NCBI GenBank assembly: GCA_003244055.1
Contig: QHBZ01000195.1
Coordinates: 1-54,416 of the forward strand
Direction: 5' to 3'
Length of the DNA: 54,416 nucleotides
Source of the DNA: Pseudonocardiales bacterium
Lineage (GTDB): Bacteria > Actinomycetota > Actinomycetes > Mycobacteriales > Pseudonocardiaceae
The translations under genes and the position numbers were made by a program. Within the stretch, counting starts at the first letter, position 1. Every line of letters begins with the position of its first letter. The notes below the pieces were generated by a model. The model made no database searches and was not told the origin of the DNA. It saw only the letters and a program-made list of their open reading frames with translations. Shown one piece after another: positions 1-9,148 of this stretch.

Positions 1-465
1 GTCGGTGAAGAATTGGGAACCGATGAAGGTGGCGAACTCCTGATTTCCGTCGTTCTGGCAGTGCACAGTGAACTGGTACTCACCAGGTGTCACCTGCTGC
101 TGACCCCGGTCAACGACGGCCTGCAGGAGGCTGTTGTCTTCGCCGACCTCGAAGGGATCGGTCAGCGACAGGGTGGTTGCTTCCGGCTGATGGATAACGT
201 AGGGGTTTGACGGTGGGAAGGGCTGGTTCGTTCCACCAATCGGTCCTACAACCGTCATCAGGTCCTGGGTGGTGCCCGTCGGGCAGCCGCCAGACGTTGT
301 CGCCGTGACAATGGTCTGATCGCTGCCGGTCGTTGGCATGAACGTGAGGGTGCCTGCCGGTCCGGTGGCGCTGGCCACCGCGTTGCTGATGAGCAAAGAC
401 CCCCCAGCGACAGCGACCGTCGCGACCGCCGTCGTAAACCGGGTCAAGAATCTCTTCTTATCCAC
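1..465 (-). CDS. Secreted protein of unknown function, C-terminus beyond the window
   Basis: An open frame runs from a GTG at 465 to the window edge (155 codons, no stop). The GTG follows a good ribosome site (AGGAAG) at about 8 nt. The N-terminus is basic (VDKKRFLTRF), followed by an Ala/Val-rich hydrophobic stretch ending in AVASA, a typical Sec signal peptide. The mature part is Thr/Gly/Pro-rich with two cysteines (GGCPTG, VHCQND) and looks like an Ig-like or beta-sandwich extracellular domain; this fold is an inference. It starts 50 nt after the stop of the upstream PstS-like gene, so the two are probably co-transcribed. I do not recognise the family. Confidence 0.72.
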   Translation of the reverse strand, partial: MDKKRFLTRFTTAVATVAVAGGSLLISNAVASATGPAGTLTFMPTTGSDQTIVTATTSGGCPTGTTQDLMTVVGPIGGTNQPFPPSNPYVIHQPEATTLSLTDPFEVGEDNSLLQAVVDRGQQQVTPGEYQFTVHCQNDGNQEFATFIGSQFFTD

Positions 466-515
466 AGAATTGCTCTTCCTGTCGAGGATTGAAGCGTGTC
501 AGATAGAGCACCGGA

Positions 516-1592
516 CTATTCGCCGGGACCCACGGTGTCGGCGCCATTGCTCGTGTCAGTCTGGATGGCTGTGCTGCCACAGTCGGAACGAGTGGCGAAT
601 CCCAGCGACTGGATCGCCCCGGCATTCGTGCAGACCTGGGAGGTCCCTCCGACGAACACGTTCTGAGTGTGCGGGCCGCTCTGGACAAGCACGTTGGGAA
701 CGACATTGAAGACGGGCCGGGTGCCCACCGCATTGCCGTTGATCGTGAGCGAGTTGATACCGCCGATATTTCCAAGGACAGTTCTGCCGTGGACATCGCT
801 GACGGTGTTAGCGGTCTGCGCAATGTACGACGAGATCGCGTACGGCTCGATCTGCTGCTTGGCAGTGGGGCTCGTGGATGAGTCCGACAAGAGCCTGTTA
901 CCGGTGTTCTCCAGCAGCTTCCTGGTCGGGTCAATCGGGTCATTGTCGCTGACACACGAATTGCTCGTGGTGTAGGTCGGCGAGTCGGTCAAGCCAAGGA
1001 TGTTCTGCAAGAAGAACTGCCGGGTTCCCGAGCCGAACTGCGGGAGCAACGGGGTGAAACCAGTAAAGTTGGGATCGCAGGTGTAGATCGACTTCAGGGT
1101 AGCCACAGACAGTCGCTTGTTGATGCTGCTGGTCTGCAAGACCGCGTAAGCAACCGCGTCGGTAGCGAACGGGATGTAGGTCAGGTGCTGTCCGGCACGG
1201 GTGGCGTGATCGTCCTTCGACGAGCGAGCGAACTGCAAGCATTTCGGCGCCGGCGGAGTCGTTGCATTCCGGGCCGCGACCAGCGCGTCGAGACCGGCAC
1301 CCGAACCAGAAGGCCGGTTGATGGTGCAGTTGGGGTTGACCGCCGGGTCCTTAGTGGTGATCTGGGCGGAGTTGGTGGGAGAGGCGGCGTCGTAAGACCC
1401 GATTTCCTTGGTGCCACCGATCGTGATCAGGTTGGACAGGGAATTCATCACGCCCTGGGTGGTGTCGGAGCCAGTCCCGGCCAGATCACGGAACGTCGGC
1501 GCGCCGGAGGGGTCGGCCATCGCCGTACCCATGGCAAGCGAGAGAGTTGCCAGGCAGGCGCCGGCAACCATGAGGAGATTCCTCTTTCGCAT
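516..1592 (-). CDS. Exported PstS-like phosphate-type substrate-binding protein
   Basis: The 358-residue protein opens with a signal peptide (MRKRNLLMVAGACLATLSLAMGT, cleavage near AMA-DP). The mature part has hallmarks of PstS-type binding proteins: GTGSDTTQ near the start, RPSGSGAG around residue 95, a PFATDAVAYAV segment, LSVATLKSIYTC and FGSGTRQFF, which correspond to the ligand-contacting loops and LTxxQLxxIY region of PstS. There is no lipobox and no C-terminal anchor, so it is predicted to be released. It lies behind a terminator hairpin (1706-1739) downstream of the anchored PstS-like gene, so it probably has its own promoter. A degraded copy of this gene lies at 6317-6738. Confidence 0.8.
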   Translation of the reverse strand: MRKRNLLMVAGACLATLSLAMGTAMADPSGAPTFRDLAGTGSDTTQGVMNSLSNLITIGGTKEIGSYDAASPTNSAQITTKDPAVNPNCTINRPSGSGAGLDALVAARNATTPPAPKCLQFARSSKDDHATRAGQHLTYIPFATDAVAYAVLQTSSINKRLSVATLKSIYTCDPNFTGFTPLLPQFGSGTRQFFLQNILGLTDSPTYTTSNSCVSDNDPIDPTRKLLENTGNRLLSDSSTSPTAKQQIEPYAISSYIAQTANTVSDVHGRTVLGNIGGINSLTINGNAVGTRPVFNVVPNVLVQSGPHTQNVFVGGTSQVCTNAGAIQSLGFATRSDCGSTAIQTDTSNGADTVGPGE

Positions 1593-1705
1593 ATGCTGCT
1601 ATCCTTTGCAACGCAGGGATGCACGGACTGGCGTCCGGGCACGTTCGTCAGCGGCGTACACACCACGTGGTCGCTGACGTTTTGCTGCACAGTTAGTCGG
1701 CCGAC

Positions 1706-1739
1706 TCAGTGACCGGGAGCGGACACTCCCGGTCACTGA
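1706..1739 (-). terminator. Hairpin at the 3' end of the 838-residue PstS-like gene
   Basis: A perfect 14-bp inverted repeat (1706-1719 with 1726-1739) has a 6-nt loop and overlaps the stop codon of the minus-strand gene ending at 1733. It has no clear U-tract, as is common in high-GC actinobacteria. It probably separates that gene from the exported PstS-like gene starting at 1592. Confidence 0.55.
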
Positions 1740-4249
1740 TCGGTTGGCGTCACCCCCCTTCGCAGGACGCGCCGTACTGCGGCGCCAAGCCGGTGGATGA
1801 CCGGCGACTGCAGGACCGGCGACGAGGTCGCCGCCAGCGCGCCGCAGATCAGGATCGTGAGGAGCAAGGCGCCCACCGCAGGCGCGGGCAACGCCGGCGT
1901 GCGGCGCACCCCGGCGACCGGCTTCTGGACCACATTCGGCACGCTGGCCCCCGGAACACCAGCACCTGGTGCGAGTGCTACCGGACTCGAAGCGCCGGGC
2001 CCGCCAGCCGGCGAGGTCGCGGTAGCACCCGCGCCCGCGGCCACGCTGTCGGGCGAACTGGCGGAACCATGAGCAACGCCTCCAGCGCTGGCCGGCAGCT
2101 GTCCCGGCGGGCCGGGGACAGGCTTGCCCGCCTGTGCCTCGATGGTCGCCGCAACGGCGATCGTCTGCGCCTTCAGCGCATCGGGAAGCGGCACCATACC
2201 CAGCGGGAGCTGCCCGGGTTCGAGACCCGGCCGCTGGCCCGGGCCGGCCGCATAACGCAGGAACGCCGCATAGTCCTTACCCGCCGCGGTGTCCAGAGTG
2301 GACGGCGAGGCCATCGCGTAGGTCAGCGCAGTCAACGGGTAGGCCGCCGGGTCGGTGGCGCCGGGGTCAGAGGCCAACACCCCCCCCACAGCGCTGGGCT
2401 TCATGGCAGCCTCGCTGGCCTGCAGGCTCGCGATAGTCGGAGTGACGAAATTCCCGGCGGCGTTACGCAGCGCCGCAGTCGGCAAGCCATACCGCGCGGC
2501 TGTCGCCGTATCCACCACCGCCAGAAGCGCCCGCTGCCCAGGGTTCTGCCGATCGACCTTCTTCGGAATAGCTGTCTTGTTGTCGCTTGCGGCCACAAGC
2601 TCTCGCGCCTGGGTGTCGCCGCGACTGGCCGATCGCCCGGCGTCGTGCATGTCCGCAGTGAATGGATGAGCATCCTGCGTGCAGAGCTGCGCGGATGGCA
2701 GAGCAAAGGAAAGGTAGAATGAACCGCAGCTTTCGTCATTGCGGGGAAACGTCGACACCGGCAGCGGGAGGTTGATGTTGTTGGGATTGACCACCATGCC
2801 GCTGAAGTCGTCTGGTTTGCCGGCGAGGAACGCACTTGCCTCAGGGTCGGCTTTCACCCAGGTCCACAGCAGCGACGTGACGTCCGCACTGCCGAGCTGC
2901 ACCAGTGCGTCCGGCGGTTTAGTCCCTGCCGCGAAGCCGGTATAATCGGGGTTGAGCTTGAGGAACTCGGGGTCAACCGTCAGCCCGACCGGGTTGTTCT
3001 TAAGGTACGCTGGCCTGACGATCAGCGAACCTTGATACGATTGGGTGAGCAGCTTGGCCACTAGCCGCGGGGTCAGCTTCATCGACGTGAACCGCTGGCC
3101 GTCGAGCTTGAGGTTCTCTTCGGTCGCATTCCCTGGCGGCTGGCGCTCGATATTGAAGGCGATGGTTAGCCCCGACAGCCCCACCGGGGCATAGACCAGC
3201 GGACTGCCGGCGGGCGCTTGGTCCGGCGGGATCGGGTTGGTCGCCAACGCCAGACCGGGCGAGCTGCCGCCGAGCAGTTGGTTGCGGACCACGTCGTCGC
3301 CCAGCTGGGTGTAGTTGTATACCGCGCCTCCGCTCGTGCACAGCACCGGTTGCCAGCTGGCGACCGCATCGGTCACGAGTTCGTTACCGATCAATCGGCG
3401 TTCGGTGCCGCCGACCGGGCATGTTTGACCCACCGGCTGGAACTCCAGCGGGAACACGATCCGGTGGTCCCAGTTGGACTGGCTCAGCGGCGACGAGACC
3501 TGCTCGTCGTTGTTTGTACCGGCTCGAATCGAGCCGTCCACCTCGGTAGCCCCCCGCGGCACGACTACCAGCCAGCAGGACCGGCCCTTGGTGCCACCGC
3601 CAACGGTGACCGGGTCACCACAACCAAGACCGGCCGCTTGGCGCACGGTCTCGATCTCGAAGAACTCCACGCCGGTGCCATCGGCGCGGGTGCGCACCAG
3701 TGGGTCCTCGTTGGTGACCTGAGAGTCGAAGAAGTCGTTCTGGTCTCCGTCGGCCGCTCCAGTCGGTTCGGGCTTTCCGGCCGGCCAGAATGGGACGAAG
3801 GCGCTCGTGGTTGTGAGAGTCTCCTTGGGATCGACCAGGACGCCTTCGTACTTGATCTGCCGGGAGCGCACCCAGGCGCCAGCTGCGGTATTGGGAGCGG
3901 CCCCGCCGCCGTACTGGCACTGCTCGCGGTCGGGGCCCGCTGGGTTGTCGCCCCAGCACTGCATGATCTGCAAGTAGTTGATGTTAAATCCGCCACTGGT
4001 CGGGACCGTCGGCGCACCGCCCTTCCAGCTGACGGTGACCACTTGGTTGATCAGGTTCGTCGTCTGGCTGACGGTCACCGCGAGGTTCGCAAACGGGCCG
4101 GCCGGATCACCGGACTTGGTCATCGTGGAGTCGGATGGCGTCCCGTCCCCCGGAGCGGCCGAGGCCCGTCCCGGGCCTGGCAGGACACTGATCACGGCGG
4201 CGCTCAGCATCAACGCCAGCACCGCTGCCACCACCCGGCGCCCGCTCAT
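1733..4249 (-). CDS. Large membrane-anchored PstS-like surface protein
   Basis: This 838-residue protein has an N-terminal signal peptide (cleavage near ASA-AP, about residue 32). A region with the motif VVTVSWKGG (residues 70-80) may be Ig-like. From about residue 300 to 690 there is a type-2 periplasmic-binding-like region, ending in YPLTALTYAM and AAGKDYAAFLRYAAGPGQ, the C-terminal signature of PstS proteins. A Gly/Pro/Ala/Ser-rich linker (about 700-780) leads to one transmembrane helix (ALPAPAVGALLLTILICGAL) and a basic tail, so it should sit in the membrane with its domains outside. Its ATG overlaps the stop of the upstream pstS (ATGA, 4246-4249), implying translational coupling. At more than twice PstS length, it is probably a phosphate-linked surface protein; the ligand is inferred. 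Confidence 0.75.
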   Translation of the reverse strand: MSGRRVVAAVLALMLSAAVISVLPGPGRASAAPGDGTPSDSTMTKSGDPAGPFANLAVTVSQTTNLINQVVTVSWKGGAPTVPTSGGFNINYLQIMQCWGDNPAGPDREQCQYGGGAAPNTAAGAWVRSRQIKYEGVLVDPKETLTTTSAFVPFWPAGKPEPTGAADGDQNDFFDSQVTNEDPLVRTRADGTGVEFFEIETVRQAAGLGCGDPVTVGGGTKGRSCWLVVVPRGATEVDGSIRAGTNNDEQVSSPLSQSNWDHRIVFPLEFQPVGQTCPVGGTERRLIGNELVTDAVASWQPVLCTSGGAVYNYTQLGDDVVRNQLLGGSSPGLALATNPIPPDQAPAGSPLVYAPVGLSGLTIAFNIERQPPGNATEENLKLDGQRFTSMKLTPRLVAKLLTQSYQGSLIVRPAYLKNNPVGLTVDPEFLKLNPDYTGFAAGTKPPDALVQLGSADVTSLLWTWVKADPEASAFLAGKPDDFSGMVVNPNNINLPLPVSTFPRNDESCGSFYLSFALPSAQLCTQDAHPFTADMHDAGRSASRGDTQARELVAASDNKTAIPKKVDRQNPGQRALLAVVDTATAARYGLPTAALRNAAGNFVTPTIASLQASEAAMKPSAVGGVLASDPGATDPAAYPLTALTYAMASPSTLDTAAGKDYAAFLRYAAGPGQRPGLEPGQLPLGMVPLPDALKAQTIAVAATIEAQAGKPVPGPPGQLPASAGGVAHGSASSPDSVAAGAGATATSPAGGPGASSPVALAPGAGVPGASVPNVVQKPVAGVRRTPALPAPAVGALLLTILICGALAATSSPVLQSPVIHRLGAAVRRVLRRGVTPTDQ

Positions 4250-5955
4250 GACAGGGGTCCGTCTTGGGATCCAGCCCGGTTGCGCATCGTGCGTGCCACC
4301 AGCGGTGGCCCGAGGATCAGCGCGAACAGCAGGACGGCAGCGAGCGAGGCCAGCACCATCTGGCGCCGGTTGTCGGCGACATCGACCGACACCGGTATGG
4401 CCGATGCGCCATCAGCGCTCGAACCACTCCCCGAGGTCGCACCGTCGATCACCTGACCGGTGGCGGGGTCGATGGTTCCCGCTGCACCGCCGCCCGGCAC
4501 CGTTGGGTCCGACGTCCCGGTGCCTCCACCGGTGGAGTTCGTCCCGTTGGCGCCCCCAGATGTCCCACCGCCCCCACCAGCTGATCCCCCACCGCCCGCG
4601 CTCTGGTTGCCCGCACCGTTGGTCTTCGTCGTTTCGTGCGCCCCGCCGGTGCCGGTGCTGCACTGTGTCGACGCGCCCAGCTTGTCGCAAGGGCTGGGCT
4701 GCGGGGCGTTCTGCGCCACCAAGTTGCCGCCGTTGGGGGAGACCGTCGGGTTGTGGCACTTGCTGAGGTTGTTGGGGTCGAGATCGTTGGTCGCGCCGGG
4801 AATCTGGTTAACCTGGTTGACCGCTGCCTGCACGAGGTTGATCGGTAGTGGCGAGTAGCCCAACGTGTCGGCCTGTTGCTGGCCCTCGCACAGGAAATAG
4901 TTGGCGAACGTGGAGAGCGTCTTGCCCTTCTCGGTGTTGAAGTTCGAGGAGATGTCCTTCGGCAGGATCATGTAGCTGTAGCTGGACAGCGGGTATGTTC
5001 TCGGGTCGGTGTTGACGTAGACCTGGCTCAGGTCCTGGGTGAGGTCCGGGTGCAGCTTTGCGTTGAGCAGCGCGACGGCGACACTGGGTGCCGTGGGCTC
5101 GACGTAGTAGTTCGCCTTGTTGAGGACCTTCGCCACCGGGAAGCCGGTGCTGCGGGCGTAGGCGTACTCGACGTAGGTGATCGCGCCCTCGCTGGAGCTC
5201 TGGGCGACGAACCCTGATACGCCCTGCGACTGCGCCTTGGCGATCAAGCTGGTGCCTTGTGTCGGGTAAAAGGAGGTGAACCCGCAGGGTGTGACGGTCA
5301 CGCCGGCCCGGTGGCAGAAGTCGTCCCACTGCGGGCCGTACTGGCTGGCCATCCAGGCGGTGAACTGCGCGGTGGTACCTGACCCGTCGGAGCGCACCAC
5401 CGGCGTGATCTTTCTGGCCGGTAGGGTCAGCCCGGGATTATCGGCCTTGATCGCCGCGTCGTCCCAGGTGGTGATCTTCTGGGTGAAGATCTTGGTGATG
5501 GTGTCGCCGGACAGGCGCAGGTTCGTGACCCGCTTACCGCCGATCTTGAGGTTGTACATGAACGAGGTGCCACCGGCCACGATCGGCATGTACCCGAACT
5601 TCCGGGACGGCAGCGGATCGAGGACCCCACCGTCGGTCAGGCCGTAGGGGATCTCCGAAACCGCGAAGTCGACCTGGCCATTCCTGAAGTCGGTGCGGCC
5701 TTGGGTGGAACCGACGCCCGAGAAGTTCACCGTGATGCCATAGTTGCTGGAGACGTTGCGCCGCCACTGGTCCACCGCGTTCTGGCTGAAGGTCGAGCCG
5801 GAGCCGCTGATCGGGACGTAGCCTCCAGCGGCGCCCGCGCCCGGTGCGACCAGCGCCTGCGTCCCGGCCACAACGGCCAACACCGCCAGCAACGCCGCGC
5901 CGCGCCGCGCCACCGAAACCAACCTGTTGCGCCTGCCGCTAGCCACTATGACCAT
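4246..5955 (-). CDS. pstS: Phosphate-binding protein PstS with C-terminal membrane anchor
   Basis: The start chosen at 5955 puts a clear signal peptide at the N-terminus (basic GRRNRL, then the Leu/Ala-rich core, cleavage near AGA-AGG). PstS motifs follow: SGSGSTF, GSTQGRTDF, VDFAVSEIPYG, RSDGSGTTAQFTAW and QGVSGFVAQ. After a Gly/Ser-rich linker, one transmembrane helix (residues about 525-550) and a short basic tail anchor it, replacing the usual lipobox. It binds extracellular phosphate and delivers it to PstCA. An in-frame ATG at 6120 with a better ribosome site (AAGGGAG) would add 55 residues before the signal peptide; that stretch is a chimeric remnant of other pst genes, so I prefer 5955. 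A PHO-box-like element lies at 6166-6198. Confidence 0.85.
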   Translation of the reverse strand: MVIVASGRRNRLVSVARRGAALLAVLAVVAGTQALVAPGAGAAGGYVPISGSGSTFSQNAVDQWRRNVSSNYGITVNFSGVGSTQGRTDFRNGQVDFAVSEIPYGLTDGGVLDPLPSRKFGYMPIVAGGTSFMYNLKIGGKRVTNLRLSGDTITKIFTQKITTWDDAAIKADNPGLTLPARKITPVVRSDGSGTTAQFTAWMASQYGPQWDDFCHRAGVTVTPCGFTSFYPTQGTSLIAKAQSQGVSGFVAQSSSEGAITYVEYAYARSTGFPVAKVLNKANYYVEPTAPSVAVALLNAKLHPDLTQDLSQVYVNTDPRTYPLSSYSYMILPKDISSNFNTEKGKTLSTFANYFLCEGQQQADTLGYSPLPINLVQAAVNQVNQIPGATNDLDPNNLSKCHNPTVSPNGGNLVAQNAPQPSPCDKLGASTQCSTGTGGAHETTKTNGAGNQSAGGGGSAGGGGGTSGGANGTNSTGGGTGTSDPTVPGGGAAGTIDPATGQVIDGATSGSGSSADGASAIPVSVDVADNRRQMVLASLAAVLLFALILGPPLVARTMRNRAGSQDGPLS

Positions 5956-6120
5956 CACCCATCTGCACAACCATCTGGGAACCCGTCTGGCTGGTGCGCG
6001 GTGCTGGAGACGTATCGTTCGGACATCCGCCCACGATCCAGCGCCGGTGTCCGGCTCATGTGGCGACGGCAAGCGCGCGGAGCGTGCCACCGAAACCACG
6101 GGGAACCGAGCAACCGCCAT
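5943..6120 (-). pseudogene. Chimeric remnant: 5' end of the YegP-like gene joined to the 3' end of pstA
   Basis: Codons from 6120 read MAVARFPVVSVARS, closely matching MAAARFQVVSVARS at the start of the small gene at 9570, and similarity continues through about 32 codons (EPDTGAGSWAD versus EPDNGAASWAE). The sequence then switches to something resembling the last codons of pstA (RLQHRAP versus NSRNRAP; DNA 5943-6030 resembles 6868-6930). It reads in frame into pstS. The simplest reading is a duplicated YegP-like-pstC-pstA unit that lost its middle by deletion. Confidence 0.6.
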
Positions 6121-6165
6121 CACTTCTCCCTTACACATCGGCTTGACTGGGATGACGATTCCTCC

Positions 6166-6198
6166 TGGAGGTGAACGGAAGCGGTTCTGCGGTGGAAC
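6166..6198 (-). promoter_or_regulatory. Putative PHO box (three 11-nt units) upstream of pstS
   Basis: On the minus strand three contiguous 11-mers read GTTCCACCGCA, GAACCGCTTCC and GTTCACCTCCA. The last agrees well with the GTTCACC-type direct-repeat unit bound by PhoP in Streptomyces and relatives. A homologous array stands upstream of the YegP-like-pstCA operon. PhoP control is inferred. Confidence 0.55.
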
Positions 6199-6316
6199 AG
6201 AGGATTGCCGCTACCCCCACCAGGGACATCTACCTCACAATTTTGTTATTCAGGACTGAGCGGCCGGACAGATCGTGGCGCTAGCGTTTCATCTCGTGGT
6301 CGGTTGCAGCCACGGA

Positions 6317-6738
6317 CTATTCTCCAGGACCTACGGTGTCGGCGCCATTGCTCGTGTCAGTCTTGATTGCAGTGCTGCCACAGTCGGAACGAGTAGCCAA
6401 TCCCAGCGACTGGCTCGCCCCGGCATTCGTAGACCAAATCGTCGACGCCGCCCAAGCCATAGGGCCGGGTGAGATGCAGTTGGGGTTGACTGCCGGGTCC
6501 TTAGTGTTGATCTGGGCGGAGTTGGTGGGAGAGGCTGAGTCGTAAGACCCAATTTCCTTGGTGCCACCGATTGTGATGAGGGTTGGACAGGGAATTCATC
6601 ACGCCCTGGGTGGTGTTGTCGCCAGTCCCGGCGAGATCAAGGTAACGGGGCGGGGGGATCGGCCATCGCCGAGCCCACAGCAAGTGAGAAAGTTGCCAGG
6701 CAGACGCCAGCAACCATGAGAAGGTTCCTCATTCGCAT
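6317..6738 (-). pseudogene. Degraded, internally deleted copy of the exported PstS-like gene
   Basis: This stretch is nearly identical to the two ends of the gene at 516-1592: 6317-6437 matches 516-636, and 6475-6738 matches about 1325-1592, including the start codon and signal peptide region. About 650 bp of the middle is missing. The length (422 nt) is not a multiple of three, and an extra G in the 5' half (near 6578) adds a frameshift, so it cannot give a full product. Similarity continues upstream to about 6865, so the promoter region was copied too. It occupies the place just downstream of pstA where pstB is often found. Confidence 0.85.
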
Positions 6739-6873
6739 GGGCCGCTATCCTTTGCAGCGCAGGGATACACGGCCTGTTGTCCAGTCACCTTCGTCAGCGG
6801 CGTACAAACCACGGTCACTGACGTCTTGCCACACAGAAGCTTGGCCGAGTCGGTAGGCCACGTTCCGTGACTA

Positions 6874-8133
6874 TCACCCATCTGGGGAACCCATCTGCAC
6901 GGGTGCGCGGTTTCTGGAGTTGAACCGTTCGAGATCGCGCAATGACTCCTGTGCGCGGCGGCGCTGCACCCGGGCGGTCAGCTCGCCGGCTTGGCGACCC
7001 CCGAACACCCGGGCCAGCGCGAACAGCACCAGCACCAGCGCCAGCAGCACGGCGGCGGCGCCGAACCCACGCGCGATCATCGTGTTCGCCGGCGAGCCGG
7101 AGAACACGAAGGTGATCAACGGCAGGGACACCATCGGCCCGGACAGTGGGTTGAAGTTGAGCCCTGAACCGAAGCCGGCGGTGATAAGTACCGGGGAGGT
7201 CTCGCCGATCCCGCGCGCCGTGGCCAGCAGCACCGAAGTGGTCAGGCCGGACCGGGCGGTCGGCAGGATCACATGCCACACCGTCCGCCACTGCGGGGCG
7301 CCCATTGCGTAGGACGCCTCTTTCAGCGAGCCCGGCACCAGCCGGAGCACCACGTCCGACGCCCGGATCACGATCGGAAGCATCATCACGCCGATCGCCA
7401 GTGCGGCGGCCAGACCAGACCGGGCCAGCCCTAGGGCCAGGACCACTGACGCCAGGATGAACAGACCGGCCACGATGGAGGGCAACGCGGTCATCGCCTC
7501 GGCGACGGTGCGCACGACCCGAGCGAACGCTCCCCTGGTCTCGTTGAGGAACACCGCGCAGGTCAGCCCGAGCGGCACGACGATCAACAGCGCGATCGTG
7601 ATCTCGATCAAGGTGCCGGCCGCGGCGTGCAGGATGCCGCCGACCGTGAGCGGGTCCAGCGGACCGGCCTGCTGCATGTCGCTGGTGAAGAAGTTGAAAT
7701 GCCCCAACGCCTGGCTTCCGCGGAAGAACGTGAACACGACGATGAACACCAGCGCGAGCATCGCGAACCCGGCCAGGCTGTGCACGACCACGGAGGCCAG
7801 GCGGTCCAGGACGGTGCGGCCGTCGTCCTCGAGTGATACCAACAGGCCGTAGAGCACCAGGAACGCCAGGTAGGCGATCACCACGAAGACGACCAGGCTG
7901 GAGGTGGGAATCATCCGCGCGGTCAGCAGGGCCGCCAGGCTCAGCGCGGCCACCGCCGCACCGATGATGATGATGATATCGGCGCGGCCACGGGTCGCCG
8001 TCGAACGGCGCACCTCCACCGCGGGCGGGGCCTGCGGGGCTTGCGCGGCTGCCGGCGCGTCGAGCGCCGGGCGACCGGCGGCGTGGCGACCGCCGGTGTA
8101 CAGGGGGGTCGTCGTCGTCATCTCAGGCATCAC
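6874..8133 (-). CDS. pstA: Phosphate ABC transporter permease PstA
   Basis: This 419-residue protein has the MetI-like permease fold. A long N-terminal extension rich in Ala/Pro (about 45 residues) precedes two extra hydrophobic helices. The core helices follow from about residue 110, with the EAA-type coupling loop at EASYAMGAPQWRTVWHVILPTA. The motifs ETRGAFARVVRTVAEAMTALPSIVAGL and ARGIGETSPVLITAG are typical of PstA. It forms the membrane channel with PstC for phosphate import. Its start overlaps the end of pstC (8123-8133). No ATPase gene (pstB) follows it in this window. Its C-terminus is longer and more basic than usual. Confidence 0.93.
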   Translation of the reverse strand: MMPEMTTTTPLYTGGRHAAGRPALDAPAAAQAPQAPPAVEVRRSTATRGRADIIIIIGAAVAALSLAALLTARMIPTSSLVVFVVIAYLAFLVLYGLLVSLEDDGRTVLDRLASVVVHSLAGFAMLALVFIVVFTFFRGSQALGHFNFFTSDMQQAGPLDPLTVGGILHAAAGTLIEITIALLIVVPLGLTCAVFLNETRGAFARVVRTVAEAMTALPSIVAGLFILASVVLALGLARSGLAAALAIGVMMLPIVIRASDVVLRLVPGSLKEASYAMGAPQWRTVWHVILPTARSGLTTSVLLATARGIGETSPVLITAGFGSGLNFNPLSGPMVSLPLITFVFSGSPANTMIARGFGAAAVLLALVLVLFALARVFGGRQAGELTARVQRRRAQESLRDLERFNSRNRAPVQMGSPDG

Positions 8134-9148
8134 TCAGCGCGCCGGAGCGGGTACGCGCGATGACCGCCGAGGCACCGAAGTTGACCACCAGGGTGAGCAT
8201 GAACAGCGCCAGGCCGGCGGCGAATAATGCGGAGAGCTCGAACGGGCTCGCGGCGCCGAACTTCAGCGCGATCAGCGCTGACACCGAGTTCGCCCCGCTG
8301 CGCAGGATATGGGGCTGGATCTGGAAGACCGGACTGATGAGCATGTAGACGGCGATCGTCTCGCCCATCGCCCGGCCCAGCCCGAGCATCGTGCCGCCGA
8401 TCATCCCACCCCGGCCGAAGGGCAGCACAACGCTGCGGATCATGCCCCAACGGGTGGCGCCCAGCGCGAAGGCGCCCTCGCGTTCCCCGACCGGAGACTG
8501 CGAGAACGACTCCCGCATCACCGAGGAGATGATGGGCATGATCATCAACGCCACCACGATCCCCGCGATGAACGTCGAGGACTCGTAGACGGTCTTGTCC
8601 GCCAGCGGGTCATTAGGGTCGACCCCGCTGATGCCCAGGAACGGAAACCAGCCGAAGGTCGTCGAGATCCACTTGGCCAGCGGGATGATCTTCTCCTGAA
8701 GGAAGTAGAAGCCCCACAGCCCGTACACCACGCTGGGCACCGCGGCCATCAGGTCGACCAGATTGATCAGCGCTTGGCGCAGTTTCCGTGGTGCGTATTC
8801 GGAGATGTAGAGCGCCACCCCCGTGGCCAGCGGCACGGCGAAGGTGACGGCCACCGCGGCGATGAGCAGCGTGCCGGTGATCACCGTCGCGATCCCGAAG
8901 TTGTGCGAGCTGGGTTGCCAGGCCTGGGTGGTGATGAACTTCCAGATGCCGGCGTCGCCGAGCGCCTGCGACCCCCGGTAGAAGAGGAACAGGCCGATCG
9001 TGGTCATGATCACTAGCACCGTCAGGCCGGCACCCCGCAGCGTGAGCTGAAAGACCCGGTCCGCACCAGCGGCGGCAGACCGGACCTTCCGGGCCGTCTC
9101 CGGTGGGTTCGGCTGCCCGGATGTCGGTGCGGCCACGACGGTGGTCAC
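8123..9148 (-). CDS. pstC: Phosphate ABC transporter permease PstC
   Basis: The 341 residues are of normal PstC length. About six membrane segments start near residue 40 (LTVLVIMTTIGLFLFYRG). PstC signatures include YISEYAPRKLRQALINLVDLMAAVPSV, ALGATRWGMIRSVVLPFGRGG (EAA loop) and GLGRAMGETIAVYML. With PstA it forms the phosphate translocation pore. Its ATG overlaps the stop of the preceding small gene (9145-9148), so the three genes are translationally coupled under the PHO-box-like promoter near 9614-9646. Confidence 0.94.
   Translation of the reverse strand: MTTVVAAPTSGQPNPPETARKVRSAAAGADRVFQLTLRGAGLTVLVIMTTIGLFLFYRGSQALGDAGIWKFITTQAWQPSSHNFGIATVITGTLLIAAVAVTFAVPLATGVALYISEYAPRKLRQALINLVDLMAAVPSVVYGLWGFYFLQEKIIPLAKWISTTFGWFPFLGISGVDPNDPLADKTVYESSTFIAGIVVALMIMPIISSVMRESFSQSPVGEREGAFALGATRWGMIRSVVLPFGRGGMIGGTMLGLGRAMGETIAVYMLISPVFQIQPHILRSGANSVSALIALKFGAASPFELSALFAAGLALFMLTLVVNFGASAVIARTRSGALSDA

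Noticed and set aside
3218-4456. Long plus-strand open frame (412 codons) opposite the PstS-like genes
   Set aside because: It lies antisense to two clear exported-protein genes, has no recognisable domain and shows Arg/Gly/Ala-rich composition typical of GC-rich shadow frames.
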